NCBI GenBank assembly: GCA_947175465.1
Contig: CAMWMY010000009.1
Coordinates: 1 to 14,986, forward strand
Direction of reading: 5' to 3'
DNA length: 14,986 bases
DNA from: an uncultured Erysipelotrichaceae bacterium
GTDB taxonomy: Bacteria; Bacillota_I; Bacilli_A; Erysipelotrichales; Erysipelotrichaceae
Part shown: positions 1-6,731 of the stretch, piece by piece
Position numbering within the stretch: the stretch's first letter is position 1
Layout of the letters: every line of letters starts with the position of its first letter
The notes under the pieces: generated by a model
Database searches by the model: none
What the model was told of the DNA's origin: nothing
Seen by the model: the letters and a program-made list of their open reading frames with translations, nothing else
Program-made: the position numbers and the translations under genes

Positions 1-50
1 ACTTATAAGTTTATTTGTTTTCTTGTATAGAAAATACTCGTCTTTTGATA

Positions 51-76
51 AGTTATCTTATAAAAGAAAGATAACT
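51..76. repeat. Inverted repeat upstream of riboswitch promoter
   Basis: A perfect 9-bp inverted repeat, AGTTATCTT at 51-59 and AAGATAACT at 68-76, is separated by 8 bases. No T-run follows on the + strand, so it is not a convincing terminator in that direction. It ends 19 bases before the -35 box. It could be an operator or the remains of an upstream gene's terminator; the sequence does not decide. Confidence 0.4.
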
Positions 77-94
77 AAAAATTGTAGAAATAAT

Positions 95-123
95 TAGACA
101 AAGAAGGATAGCTTTGTTATAAT
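95..123 (+). promoter_or_regulatory. Sigma-A promoter for the riboswitch/ABC transporter operon
   Basis: The -35 box is TAGACA (95-100; 5 of 6 consensus bases) and the -10 box is a perfect TATAAT (118-123), with the optimal 17-base spacer. Transcription should start near 130, a few bases before the riboswitch aptamer. Confidence 0.8.
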
Positions 124-136
124 ATAAAGGAATACA

Positions 137-205
137 TATCATATAAAATCATGAATATGGCATGATTGTTTCTACCTTAACACCGTAAATGTGAGGACTA
201 TGATA
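137..205 (+). promoter_or_regulatory. Guanine-class purine riboswitch aptamer
   Basis: The sequence folds into the three-helix purine aptamer. P1 pairs TATCATA (137-143) with TATGATA (199-205). P2 pairs AATCATG (147-153) with CATGATT (161-167) around the loop AATATGG. P3 pairs 175-182 with 190-196 (one bulged A) around the loop CCGTAAA. The core junctions TAA (144-146), GTTTCTACC (168-176) and GACTATG (196-202) match the Bacillus xpt aptamer base for base. The base equivalent to position 74 is C198. In this family C selects guanine or hypoxanthine, while adenine riboswitches carry U there. The downstream terminator and antiterminator imply that ligand switches the transporter operon off. Confidence 0.95.
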
Positions 206-217
206 GATGATTTTTGG

Positions 218-253
218 CGTCTATTCATATTTAGAATAGACGTTTTCGCTTTT
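218..253 (+). terminator. Riboswitch-controlled intrinsic terminator
   Basis: A perfect 9-bp stem, CGTCTATTC (218-226) with GAATAGACG (234-242), has a 7-base loop and a T-rich tail TTTTCGCTTTT. The 5' arm can instead pair with the 3' strand of aptamer P1: 199-207 pairs with 220-229, leaving only T225 bulged. Ligand binding holds P1 together and frees the terminator. Without ligand, the antiterminator forms and the transporter genes are read. This is the classic guanine OFF-switch layout. Confidence 0.9.
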
Positions 254-269
254 GAGAGGAGTTTCATGA

Positions 270-1103
270 ATGAAAAAGACTACAAGATACCTTTTAATGG
301 TACCGTGTATTGTAATGTTAATCGTATTTTTAATTTTACCATTATTGTCTATTATTATGCCGACAGTATTTAAAGAACAGTTTTCTTTAGATGCTTACAT
401 ACAATATTTTCAAGATGAATATTATCGACAAATCTTTTTTAGAACTTTAAGAATTGCAGGGCTGTCTGCTATCATTTGTATGATATTAGGAATACCTACT
501 GCTTATTTCATTTCTCGTTGTAAAAAGAAGTGGCGAGGAATATGGGTTGCAATTTCGATTTTTCCTATTTTAACAAATTCAGTTGTACGAAGTTTTGCAT
601 GGATTCAAATTTTAGGGAAAGAGGGAATTATTAATAATTTACTTATGCAATTGAATCTTATTGATGAACCGCTAACTTTGTTATATACAGAGTTTTCTAT
701 TCTTATTGGGACGATTTATCTATTTTTACCTATTATGATTATTACTCTTGTAGGAGTTATGGAAAATATAGATACCGATCTTATGGAAGCATCGCAAAGT
801 TTAGGAGCTAATCGTTTTCGTTCTTTTTTAAAGGTAATTTTACCTTTAAGTATACCTGGTATTTTGGTAGGAAGTGTTTTAGTGTTTACAGGGGCACTAA
901 GTGCTTATACAACACCACAATTATTAGGAGGGAATAAGAATTTAGTAATGGCGACCTTTATTTATCAAAAAGCAATGAGTGAAGGAGATTGGACAGGAGC
1001 TGGCGTAGTTGCTGTCATTATGATTGTGACAACATTAATTGTTATGAAAGGACTTCAATATATAACATCGAAAATAGATAAAAGAGGTGAGACACATGCT
1101 TAA
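270..1103 (+). CDS. ABC transporter permease (PotB-type), probable purine/nucleoside uptake
   Basis: This 277-residue inner-membrane permease belongs to the binding-protein-dependent importer family that includes PotB. It starts with a hydrophobic helix (about residues 8-30) and has about six membrane segments. It carries the cytoplasmic EAA loop (residues 173-198: EASQSLGA...G...LP) that docks onto the ATPase. The start at 270 has GAGAGGAG 8-16 bases upstream; an ATG at 266 lies in another frame and opens only a short ORF that runs through the riboswitch. It is the first gene behind the guanine riboswitch and overlaps the second permease by 8 bases, so the two are translationally coupled. 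Family annotation would be 'spermidine/putrescine permease'; the riboswitch and the downstream deaminase argue for a purine-type substrate. Confidence 0.9.
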   Translation: MKKTTRYLLMVPCIVMLIVFLILPLLSIIMPTVFKEQFSLDAYIQYFQDEYYRQIFFRTLRIAGLSAIICMILGIPTAYFISRCKKKWRGIWVAISIFPILTNSVVRSFAWIQILGKEGIINNLLMQLNLIDEPLTLLYTEFSILIGTIYLFLPIMIITLVGVMENIDTDLMEASQSLGANRFRSFLKVILPLSIPGILVGSVLVFTGALSAYTTPQLLGGNKNLVMATFIYQKAMSEGDWTGAGVVAVIMIVTTLIVMKGLQYITSKIDKRGETHA

Positions 1104-1878
1104 AAATAAAGGATTGACTATTTTCTCATGCCTTGTATTTGCTTTTTTGTTTTTACCTTTACTCCTTATGGCAGTTACAGCATTTGGGGAAGCAAGTACG
1201 ATTACCTTCCCTATTGAAGGCTTTACATTGAAGTGGTTTGGCAATGTTTTTGCTTCTAATGCTTTTATGGAAGCTCTAAAATTAAGTACGGTACTTGCGT
1301 TATTAGCAACCTTATTAGGTTTAATTATTGGAATTCCTGCTGCTTATGCACTTGCTCGCTATACAATGAAAGGAAAAGCCTTTTTAAAAGGATTTTTCTT
1401 ATCACCAACGATTGTTCCAGGAATTGTAGTAGGGTATGCGATTTATCAATTTGTAGTTGTTAGTCTTCGTATGCCTATTTTTGAAAGCTTATTATTAGGA
1501 CATTTTCTAGTTGTATTACCATATAGTATTCGTATTGTTAGCTCTAGTTTAGAACAGTTTGATTTTTCGATTGAAGAAGTTGCATGGACATTAGGATGCA
1601 ATAAATGGAAGACATTCTTTAAAATTGTAATTCCTAATATTACATCAGGAATTAGTGCAGCCTTCATGTTATCGTTTATAAACTCGTTTAATAATATTCC
1701 TGTTTCTATGTTTTTAAGTGGACCAGGAGTATCAACATTACCAACGGCATTGATGAATCATATTGAATATAATTATGATCCAACTGTTTCAGCAATATCA
1801 GTACTATTGATGCTAGCGACGATAGCGATTATGTTTGTTGTAGAAAAGACGCTTGGAATAGCGGCATTTACAAAATAA
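1096..1878 (+). CDS. ABC transporter permease (PotC-type), probable purine/nucleoside uptake
   Basis: This is the second permease subunit, 260 residues, pairing with the upstream PotB-like protein. It has about six hydrophobic segments and an EAA-like loop at about 160-186 (EEVAWTLGCNKWKTFFKIV). I chose ATG 1096 over the upstream in-frame GTG 1087, because AAAGAGGTGAG at 1081-1092 makes a good ribosome site for 1096 and would lie on top of the GTG start. The coding region overlaps the stop of the previous gene by 8 bases (ATGCTTAA). The operon order of two permeases, ATPase and binding protein is typical of the Pot family, but the control element points to purine transport. Confidence 0.9.
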   Translation: MLKNKGLTIFSCLVFAFLFLPLLLMAVTAFGEASTITFPIEGFTLKWFGNVFASNAFMEALKLSTVLALLATLLGLIIGIPAAYALARYTMKGKAFLKGFFLSPTIVPGIVVGYAIYQFVVVSLRMPIFESLLLGHFLVVLPYSIRIVSSSLEQFDFSIEEVAWTLGCNKWKTFFKIVIPNITSGISAAFMLSFINSFNNIPVSMFLSGPGVSTLPTALMNHIEYNYDPTVSAISVLLMLATIAIMFVVEKTLGIAAFTK

Positions 1879-1893
1879 GAGGAGAGAATTTTT

Positions 1894-2928
1894 ATGGCAT
1901 TTATACAATTGAAAGATATCGTTGTTCGATATCATCGTAAACAAAATGTTTTAAAAGGTTTACAACTTGATATTCAAAAAGGAGAGTTAGTTTCTTTACT
2001 TGGTCCATCTGGTTGTGGGAAGACGACGACTTTAAGAGTTATGGCAGGGTTTATCGAACCACAAGAGGGAGAATTCCATGTGAATGGTAAAGATTTAACA
2101 AAAGTTCCTGTTCATAAGCGAAACTTTGGATTAGTGTTTCAAAGTTATGCTTTATTTCCTCATTTAACAGTTGAGGATAATGTTGCGTTTGGGTTGAAAC
2201 TTCGAAAAATGGCTAAAGAAGAAATTCAAAAGAAAGTACGTAGTATTTTAGAAGTTTGTGATCTAGTTGGTTTAGAAAAACGTTTCCCAAAACAATTATC
2301 AGGTGGTCAAAGACAAAGGGTAGCCTTAGCTCGTGCTCTTGTGATTGAACCAGAATTATTGTTGTTAGATGAGCCACTTAGTAATCTTGATGCTAAATTG
2401 CGTTTGCACATGCGTGTGGAAATAAAACGTATTCAAAAGAAATTAGGAATTACGACAATCTTTGTTACGCATGATCAAGAAGAGTGTTTCTCAATTTCTG
2501 ATAAAGTTGCTGTTATGAATGAAGGGGTGATCGAACAATACGATACACCTGAGAAAATTTATACATATCCAAAGACAGAGTTTGTAGCACGATTTATTGG
2601 ATTTGAAAACTTTATATGTTTCCAAAAACAACAACCACATTGTTATATGGCAGACAATAAAGCATTGTTTATTACTGATATGGACATAGAGCAGACGACA
2701 TGTAAAGGAACGATACGTCCAGATGATATTTTGATTAAAGAAGATGCAGAAGGGGGTAATGTCGTTACAGGAACGATACAAGTAAGAACATTCTTAGGAA
2801 AGAGCTATCAATATGAAGTAAAAACAGATTTAGGTGTACTAGTTGTAAACGCAGCTAGTGAAAGAATTTATGAAACTGGTGAGACATTGCATTTACAATT
2901 GCCAGCGAATAAAATTATTTTAGTATAA
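1894..2928 (+). CDS. ABC transporter ATP-binding protein (PotA-type)
   Basis: This 344-residue ATPase energises the importer from the cytoplasmic face. Residues 1-235 form the nucleotide-binding domain: Walker A GPSGCGKT at 37-44, Q-loop Q83, signature LSGGQ at 135-139, Walker B LLLLDE at 155-160, D-loop SNLD and switch histidine H193. The remaining 110 residues match the C-terminal TOBE-type beta domain of PotA/MalK-like ATPases, which usually has a regulatory or structural role. The start is preceded by AGGAGAG, 15 bases after the permease stop. Every catalytic motif is intact. The family is certain; the transported substrate is inferred from the guanine riboswitch upstream. Confidence 0.94.
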   Translation: MAFIQLKDIVVRYHRKQNVLKGLQLDIQKGELVSLLGPSGCGKTTTLRVMAGFIEPQEGEFHVNGKDLTKVPVHKRNFGLVFQSYALFPHLTVEDNVAFGLKLRKMAKEEIQKKVRSILEVCDLVGLEKRFPKQLSGGQRQRVALARALVIEPELLLLDEPLSNLDAKLRLHMRVEIKRIQKKLGITTIFVTHDQEECFSISDKVAVMNEGVIEQYDTPEKIYTYPKTEFVARFIGFENFICFQKQQPHCYMADNKALFITDMDIEQTTCKGTIRPDDILIKEDAEGGNVVTGTIQVRTFLGKSYQYEVKTDLGVLVVNAASERIYETGETLHLQLPANKIILV

Positions 2929-2949
2929 AAAATGAAAAGGAGAAAAAAG

Positions 2950-3999
2950 ATGAAAAAAATATTTGCTATGGTATTAGTTGCTTCCCTTTTAGTTGCTGGT
3001 TGTGGAAAATCAGATGCTGAAAATGGAAAGCGTAAGTTAGTAATTTCTACTTGGGGATTAAGTGAAGATCAATTACAAAAAGAGGTTTATCAACCATTTG
3101 AAGAACAATTTAATTGTGAGATTGTTATTGAAAGTGGTACAACTTCACAACGTTATACGAAGCTTGCTAATAACCCTAAAAACTCTATGATTGATGTTAT
3201 TGAGTTATCACAAGCAGAAGCTGCAAAAGGATATGAAGCAAATTTATTTGAAAAATTAGATTACTCAAAAATCCCAAATGCTTCTCAATTAATTGAAAGT
3301 GCTGCTAGTTTAACACAATCAGGGTATGGACCTGCTTATACATTAAATAGTATAGGAATTATTTATAACAAAGAAGCAGTAGGATTTGAAATCAAAGATT
3401 GGTCTGATTTATGGAGAGCAGAATTAAAAGGAAAAATTTCTATTCCAGAGATTACATCTACTTTTGGTCCTGCAATGGTTCATGTAGCAAGTGATTACAA
3501 AGGAGTAGATATTAAAAGTGATCAAGGAATTGCGGCTTTTGCTGCTTTAGAAGAGTTAAAACCAAATATTGTAAAAACATACTCTAAATCTTCAGATTTA
3601 GCAAATATGTTTTCTTCTGGAGAAATCGCCGTTGCTGTTGTTGGAGACTTTGGAGTTCCTGTTGTACAAAAAGTAGATCCACAAGCTACTTATGTTACAC
3701 CAGAATCAGGAACATATGCGAATTTCAATACAATTGATATTGTAGCTACTTCTCAAAATAAAGACTTGGCTTATGAATACATTAATTGGCGTATGAGTAG
3801 TGAAATGCAAGCGAAAAATGCAAATCCTGCTACTTTAAATGAAGCACCAACAAATCAACTTGTAACTTTAAGTGAAGAGTTTGCGAAAAACAAAACATAT
3901 GGAGAAGTTGCTAAAAAAGCGAAAGCAATTGATTATAGTTTTGTAAATCCTTTAATGTCTCAATGGATTGATAATTGGAACCGTACTATTAATCAATAA
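2950..3999 (+). CDS. Lipoprotein substrate-binding protein of the ABC transporter (PotD-like)
   Basis: This 349-residue membrane-anchored lipoprotein captures substrate outside the cell. ATG 2950 is preferred over the in-frame ATG 2932, because AAAAGGAG (2934-2941) is then correctly placed. It gives a short signal peptide (MKKIFAMVLVASLLVAG) ending in the lipobox LVAG-C with C18 as the lipidated residue. The body is PotD-like (periplasmic binding protein type 2): STWG near the N-terminus, SWADLW-like DWSDLW and a Y-NKEAVG segment. By eye alignment with E. coli PotD, the residues that grip polyamine amines are gone: the DDAREVF stretch is EITSTFG, and the FWMDS stretch is NFNTI. A neutral ligand such as a purine or nucleoside fits better. 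It is the last gene before the terminator at 4005. Confidence 0.9.
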   Translation: MKKIFAMVLVASLLVAGCGKSDAENGKRKLVISTWGLSEDQLQKEVYQPFEEQFNCEIVIESGTTSQRYTKLANNPKNSMIDVIELSQAEAAKGYEANLFEKLDYSKIPNASQLIESAASLTQSGYGPAYTLNSIGIIYNKEAVGFEIKDWSDLWRAELKGKISIPEITSTFGPAMVHVASDYKGVDIKSDQGIAAFAALEELKPNIVKTYSKSSDLANMFSSGEIAVAVVGDFGVPVVQKVDPQATYVTPESGTYANFNTIDIVATSQNKDLAYEYINWRMSSEMQAKNANPATLNEAPTNQLVTLSEEFAKNKTYGEVAKKAKAIDYSFVNPLMSQWIDNWNRTINQ

Positions 4000-4004
4000 T
4001 CATT

Positions 4005-4036
4005 ATATCCAATGCTTTGTCATTGGATATTTTTTA
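4005..4036 (+). terminator. Intrinsic terminator between transporter operon and deaminase
   Basis: A perfect 10-bp stem, ATATCCAATG (4005-4014) with CATTGGATAT (4021-4030), has a 6-base loop and is followed by T5. It begins 5 bases after the binding-protein stop and ends 20 bases before the deaminase start. Deaminase expression therefore depends on read-through or on a promoter I could not find in the 56-base gap. Confidence 0.87.
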
Positions 4037-4055
4037 TAAAGGAAGGAGGTAATAT

Positions 4056-5384
4056 ATGAAGACATGTATTTATAATGTTATGATTTTAACAATGAATGCG
4101 AAACAAGATGTTATAGAGAATGGATATGTTGTTTTTGAAGATGAAAAGATTGTAGAATTAGGCGAAGGAAGTTACACAGGTGTGTGTGATGAAATGATAG
4201 ATGGGGCAGGCGATATTTTGATGCCTGGAATGATTAATACCCATACGCATACAGGAATGATACCATTTCGATCTTTAGGAGATGATTGTAAAGATCGCTT
4301 ACGAAGATATTTATTTCCACTAGAATCAGCTTGTATGAATGATTCTCTTGTTTATCATAGTGCAAAGTATGCAATTGCCGAAATGTTATTAGCTGGGGTT
4401 ACGACCTTTGTTGATATGTATTATTTCGAAGATGAAGTTGCCAAAGCTACAGATGAAATGGGAGCACGTGCTTTCTTAGGGGAAACGATTATTGATTTTG
4501 CTACTTGCGATAGTGATTGTGCTTATGGTGGATATGAATATTGTAAATGGTTTATTCCAAAGTGGTTAAATCATCCACGAATTACTCCTTTTCCTGCACC
4601 TCATGCAACCAATACCAATAGTGCTGAAATGTTACAAAAAGCAAATGAGCTTGCTCAAAAATATGAGGTTCCTATTTCTTTACATGTTGCGGAGATGGAT
4701 TATGAAATGCAACATTTTAAAGATACGTATGGAAAGACGCCAATTCAATTTTTAGATGATCTTCAATTATTACATCCTCACTTATTAGCAGCCCATTGTA
4801 TTCATGTAAATGAAGAAGATCGCATATTGATGCAGAAAAGAAAATGTAGCGTTGCCCATTGTATAGGATCCAATACGAAAGCGGCTAAAGGGGTAGCGCC
4901 AGTAAAAGAAATGCTTGCTTTAGGAATTCCTGTAGGGCTTGGTACTGATGGGCCAGCAAGTGGGAATACTCTTGATATCCTGACACAATTTAAGTTATTT
5001 GCGAATTTTCATAAATGTGAGCATCGCGATCGTTCTCTTTTTCCTTCGAAAGAAATTGTTGCTCTTGGTACTATACAGGCAGCCAAAACACTACGTCTTG
5101 AGAAGGAAATCGGCTCTATTGAGGTTGGAAAAAAAGCTGATCTTGTTTTAATTGAAACTCATTCTGTCAATATGTTTCCTATTTATGATCCTTATGCTGC
5201 TCTTGTGTATAGTGCTAATGCATCCAATGTGAAAACTGTATTTGTTGATGGAAAGTGTTTAGTAAAAGATAAGCAATTAGTAAACGATTCGTTAGATGCG
5301 TTGCGAAACAATCTAAAAGAGGCAATGCAAACGTTTATACAGAAAGCAACCCATTTTTCTATAGAGGAAGATGGTGCTAAATAA
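4056..5384 (+). CDS. Amidohydrolase, MTA/SAH/adenosine-guanine deaminase family
   Basis: This 442-residue cytoplasmic metal-dependent hydrolase of the COG0402 (SsnA/MtaD) family is predicted to remove an amino group from a purine base or nucleoside. The metal-binding set is complete: H63 and H65 (NTHTH), H210 and E213 (LHVAE), H247 (AAHC) and D298 (LGTDG). SVAHCIGSNTKAAKGVAP at 265-282 and GTDGPASGNTLD at 296-307 resemble MTA/SAH deaminases more than classical GuaD. A C-terminal beta section (GSIEVGKKADLVLI) closes the composite domain. An excellent ribosome site (AAGGAAGGAGGT) lies 5 bases upstream of the ATG. The gene follows the guanine-riboswitch transporter operon, so import followed by deamination of a purine is the likely pathway. 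The exact substrate (guanine, adenosine, MTA, SAH or another aminopurine) is not decided by the sequence. Confidence 0.88.
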   Translation: MKTCIYNVMILTMNAKQDVIENGYVVFEDEKIVELGEGSYTGVCDEMIDGAGDILMPGMINTHTHTGMIPFRSLGDDCKDRLRRYLFPLESACMNDSLVYHSAKYAIAEMLLAGVTTFVDMYYFEDEVAKATDEMGARAFLGETIIDFATCDSDCAYGGYEYCKWFIPKWLNHPRITPFPAPHATNTNSAEMLQKANELAQKYEVPISLHVAEMDYEMQHFKDTYGKTPIQFLDDLQLLHPHLLAAHCIHVNEEDRILMQKRKCSVAHCIGSNTKAAKGVAPVKEMLALGIPVGLGTDGPASGNTLDILTQFKLFANFHKCEHRDRSLFPSKEIVALGTIQAAKTLRLEKEIGSIEVGKKADLVLIETHSVNMFPIYDPYAALVYSANASNVKTVFVDGKCLVKDKQLVNDSLDALRNNLKEAMQTFIQKATHFSIEEDGAK

Positions 5385-5397
5385 GATTTATATAAAG

Positions 5398-5427
5398 AAA
5401 AAAACTCCTAAATAAGGAGATTTTTTT
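5398..5427. terminator. Bidirectional terminator between convergent genes
   Basis: CTCCT (5405-5409) pairs with AGGAG (5415-5419) around a 5-base loop. There are seven A's on the left and seven T's on the right, so it can act on both strands. It serves the deaminase (+) and the YbjQ-like gene (-), which converge here. Confidence 0.8.
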
Positions 5428-5450
5428 ATAAGAAAATTTCTTTTAGTATT

Positions 5451-5762
5451 TTATTTAAAACGAACAGCAGTGCCATAAACAATAACTTCTGCAGCACCAT
5501 TCATAACAGAGCTAGAAGCATAACGAATATTAATAACTGCCTCAGCACCTAAAGCTTTCGCTTCAGTAATCATTCTATTTGTAGCTAATGCACGTGCTTC
5601 ATTCATCATCTGTGTATAAGAAGTAAGCTCACCACCAACCATATGTTTAAAAGCTTGTGAGATATCTTTTCCTATATGTTTGCTTTGAATAGTACTTCCT
5701 TTTACAAGACCTAAAGTTTCTAATTCTTTTCCACTAATAAAATCAGTATTCACTAAAATCAT
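5451..5762 (-). CDS. YbjQ/UPF0145 family protein (heavy-metal-binding-like fold)
   Basis: This 103-residue soluble protein belongs to the YbjQ (UPF0145, DUF74) family, whose members form oligomers and have no firmly known role. The family pattern is clear: an N-terminal strand ILVNTDFISGKE, then LGLVKGSTIQSKHIGKDI, a helix with ARALATNRMITEAKALGAEAVINIRYA, and a final strand AAEVIVYGTAVRF. The length is normal. The ATG is preceded by AAAAAAAGGAG, 8 bases upstream on the minus strand. It is a single gene, convergent with the deaminase and divergent from the uracil-DNA glycosylase; the context gives no functional hint. 'Heavy-metal binding' is a database label only, as no obvious metal-binding cysteine or histidine cluster is present. 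Confidence 0.9.
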   Translation of the reverse strand: MILVNTDFISGKELETLGLVKGSTIQSKHIGKDISQAFKHMVGGELTSYTQMMNEARALATNRMITEAKALGAEAVINIRYASSSVMNGAAEVIVYGTAVRFK

Positions 5763-5823
5763 ATGTGTTTCTCCTTTTTTTATTTAACATGGTAAGAAAA
5801 GCACTTCATGGAGAAAGCTATTT

Positions 5824-5829
5824 ATTATA
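5824..5829 (-). promoter_or_regulatory. Candidate -10 box for the YbjQ-like gene
   Basis: TATAAT is present on the minus strand inside the loop of an inverted repeat (GAAAGCT 5813-5819, AGCTTTC 5835-5841). No good -35 box lies 17 bases upstream. The 5' leader would be about 55 bases. Confidence 0.4.
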
Positions 5830-5913
5830 AAATCAGCTTTCACTTTCTTTTCTTTCTTTTTTATTATATAGCAACAGTATATAAATGACAAGAACAAAAA
5901 GAAAAGGATATGT

Positions 5914-5919
5914 TATAAT
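5914..5919 (+). promoter_or_regulatory. Candidate -10 box for the uracil-DNA glycosylase gene
   Basis: A perfect TATAAT lies 37 bases before the start codon. The hexamer at the ideal -35 spacing, AGAACA (5891-5896), is weak. This is the only good -10 candidate in the divergent intergenic region. Confidence 0.45.
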
Positions 5920-5956
5920 AAAAATAGTCTTTGTATGAGAAAAAGGGTGTGTATTT

Positions 5957-6550
5957 ATGGATGAAAAATTTGCACAATTAAAGCAGGATATTTTGTCTTG
6001 TCGAGAATGTAGAGATCTTTTTCAACACGAACCTTGCCCTATTTTTCAAGGAGGCCCTATGGCGAAAATCGCACAAATATCACAAGCTCCTTCCTTGAAA
6101 GTACAAGAAACACAACGACCATTTAATGATGTAAGTGGAAAAAAGCTAAAACAAGAATGGTATCAAATAGAAGATGATGTTTTTTATAATCCTCATTGTT
6201 TTTATATTACTTCTATAGGACATTGTTATCCAGGAAAGGGAAAAGGAAGTGGCGATAAATTACCACCAAAACGTTGTGCTGATTTATGGTTAGCGAAAGA
6301 ATTATCTCTCATCCAAAATGAAATCTATATCATTATTGGAGCACAGGCAGCCAATTATTTATTCCCAAATCAAAATTTTCAAGATTTAATTTTTAAAGAT
6401 CAAGTTCTTTATGGAAAGCCAGCTTATGTATTACCACATCCATCTCCCTTAAATCGTAGATGGTTTAAACAATATCCTGCATTTGAACAAGAGCGAATCG
6501 TAGAAATTCGTCGTATTATTCACAATATATTAGAATTAGATGAGGAATAA
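5957..6550 (+). CDS. Uracil-DNA glycosylase family protein (family 4-like, probable Fe-S)
   Basis: This 197-residue protein of the uracil-DNA glycosylase superfamily (COG1573 type) likely excises uracil or a related damaged base. Cysteines C15 and C18 (CRECR) together with C90 and C107 (spacing CX16C) match the layout of the 4Fe-4S ligands in family-4 enzymes. The first active-site motif is ISQAPS (41-46) where family 4 typically has GEAPG, so the acidic residue is a glutamine (Q43). FNDVSGKKL at 56-64 matches the PFxGxxGxxL segment. The second motif is the normal HPSPLN (161-166). It lacks the extra KRRIH-type insert of UdgX. The start is preceded by AAAAAGGGTG. It is probably a functional base-excision repair enzyme, with a variant motif 1. 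Confidence 0.85.
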   Translation: MDEKFAQLKQDILSCRECRDLFQHEPCPIFQGGPMAKIAQISQAPSLKVQETQRPFNDVSGKKLKQEWYQIEDDVFYNPHCFYITSIGHCYPGKGKGSGDKLPPKRCADLWLAKELSLIQNEIYIIIGAQAANYLFPNQNFQDLIFKDQVLYGKPAYVLPHPSPLNRRWFKQYPAFEQERIVEIRRIIHNILELDEE

Positions 6551-6587
6551 ATCGCTTTTTCATTGGAATATTAAGAATAAGTTATTT

Positions 6588-6621
6588 CTAATTATTTAGT
6601 AATTGTATAGTCGATAATTAG
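6588..6621. repeat. AT-rich inverted repeat after the glycosylase gene
   Basis: A perfect 8-bp repeat, CTAATTAT (6588-6595) and ATAATTAG (6614-6621), has an 18-base loop. It has no T-tail and is very AT-rich, so chance is possible. No convincing terminator was found for the glycosylase gene. Confidence 0.25.
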
Positions 6622-6625
6622 GAAA

Positions 6626-6662
6626 AAGATAGGTGGAAAAATTGGAAAGTTCTTCCTATCTT
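6626..6662 (+). repeat. Imperfect hairpin upstream of the DarA-like gene
   Basis: AAGATAGG (6626-6633) pairs with CCTATCTT (6655-6662). The stem continues inward with GGAA/TTC pairing through one mismatch and one wobble, giving about 12 paired positions around an 11-base loop. The downstream bases GTGAAAATATTATT are not a clean T-tail. It may be a weak terminator of the glycosylase transcript or an operator; it lies before the promoter candidate at 6685. Confidence 0.45.
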
Positions 6663-6684
6663 GTGAAAATATTATTATTTATAA

Positions 6685-6713
6685 TAGAAAAACAAGATAG
6701 AGTATGGTATGAT
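6685..6713 (+). promoter_or_regulatory. Candidate promoter for the DarA-like gene
   Basis: The -10 box TATGAT (6708-6713) and -35 box TAGAAA (6685-6690; 4 of 6 consensus bases) have a 17-base spacer. The start point would fall near 6720, just before the ribosome site AGGTGAG, giving a very short leader. An alternative -10 TATAAT is at 6680-6685. Confidence 0.4.
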
Positions 6714-6731
6714 ACAAGTGAGGTGAGTTTC

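Noticed and set aside
137..205. Adenine or 2'-deoxyguanosine riboswitch
   Set aside because: The specificity base is C (adenine needs U), and the core junctions match the guanine xpt type, including the GTTTCTACC segment.
191..373. 60-codon open frame overlapping the leader
   Set aside because: It runs through the riboswitch P3/P1 and terminator and into the permease in another frame; its start is inside the aptamer with no ribosome site.
270..3999. Plain spermidine/putrescine transporter call (potABCD)
   Set aside because: The family is right, but the guanine riboswitch, the adjacent deaminase and the missing acidic ligand residues argue against polyamine as substrate, so no pot symbols were given.
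6633..6731. N-terminal extension of the DarA-like gene from GTG 6633
   Set aside because: Its residues do not match the family, it covers a hairpin and a candidate promoter, and ATG 6732 has a good ribosome site and the expected N-terminus.
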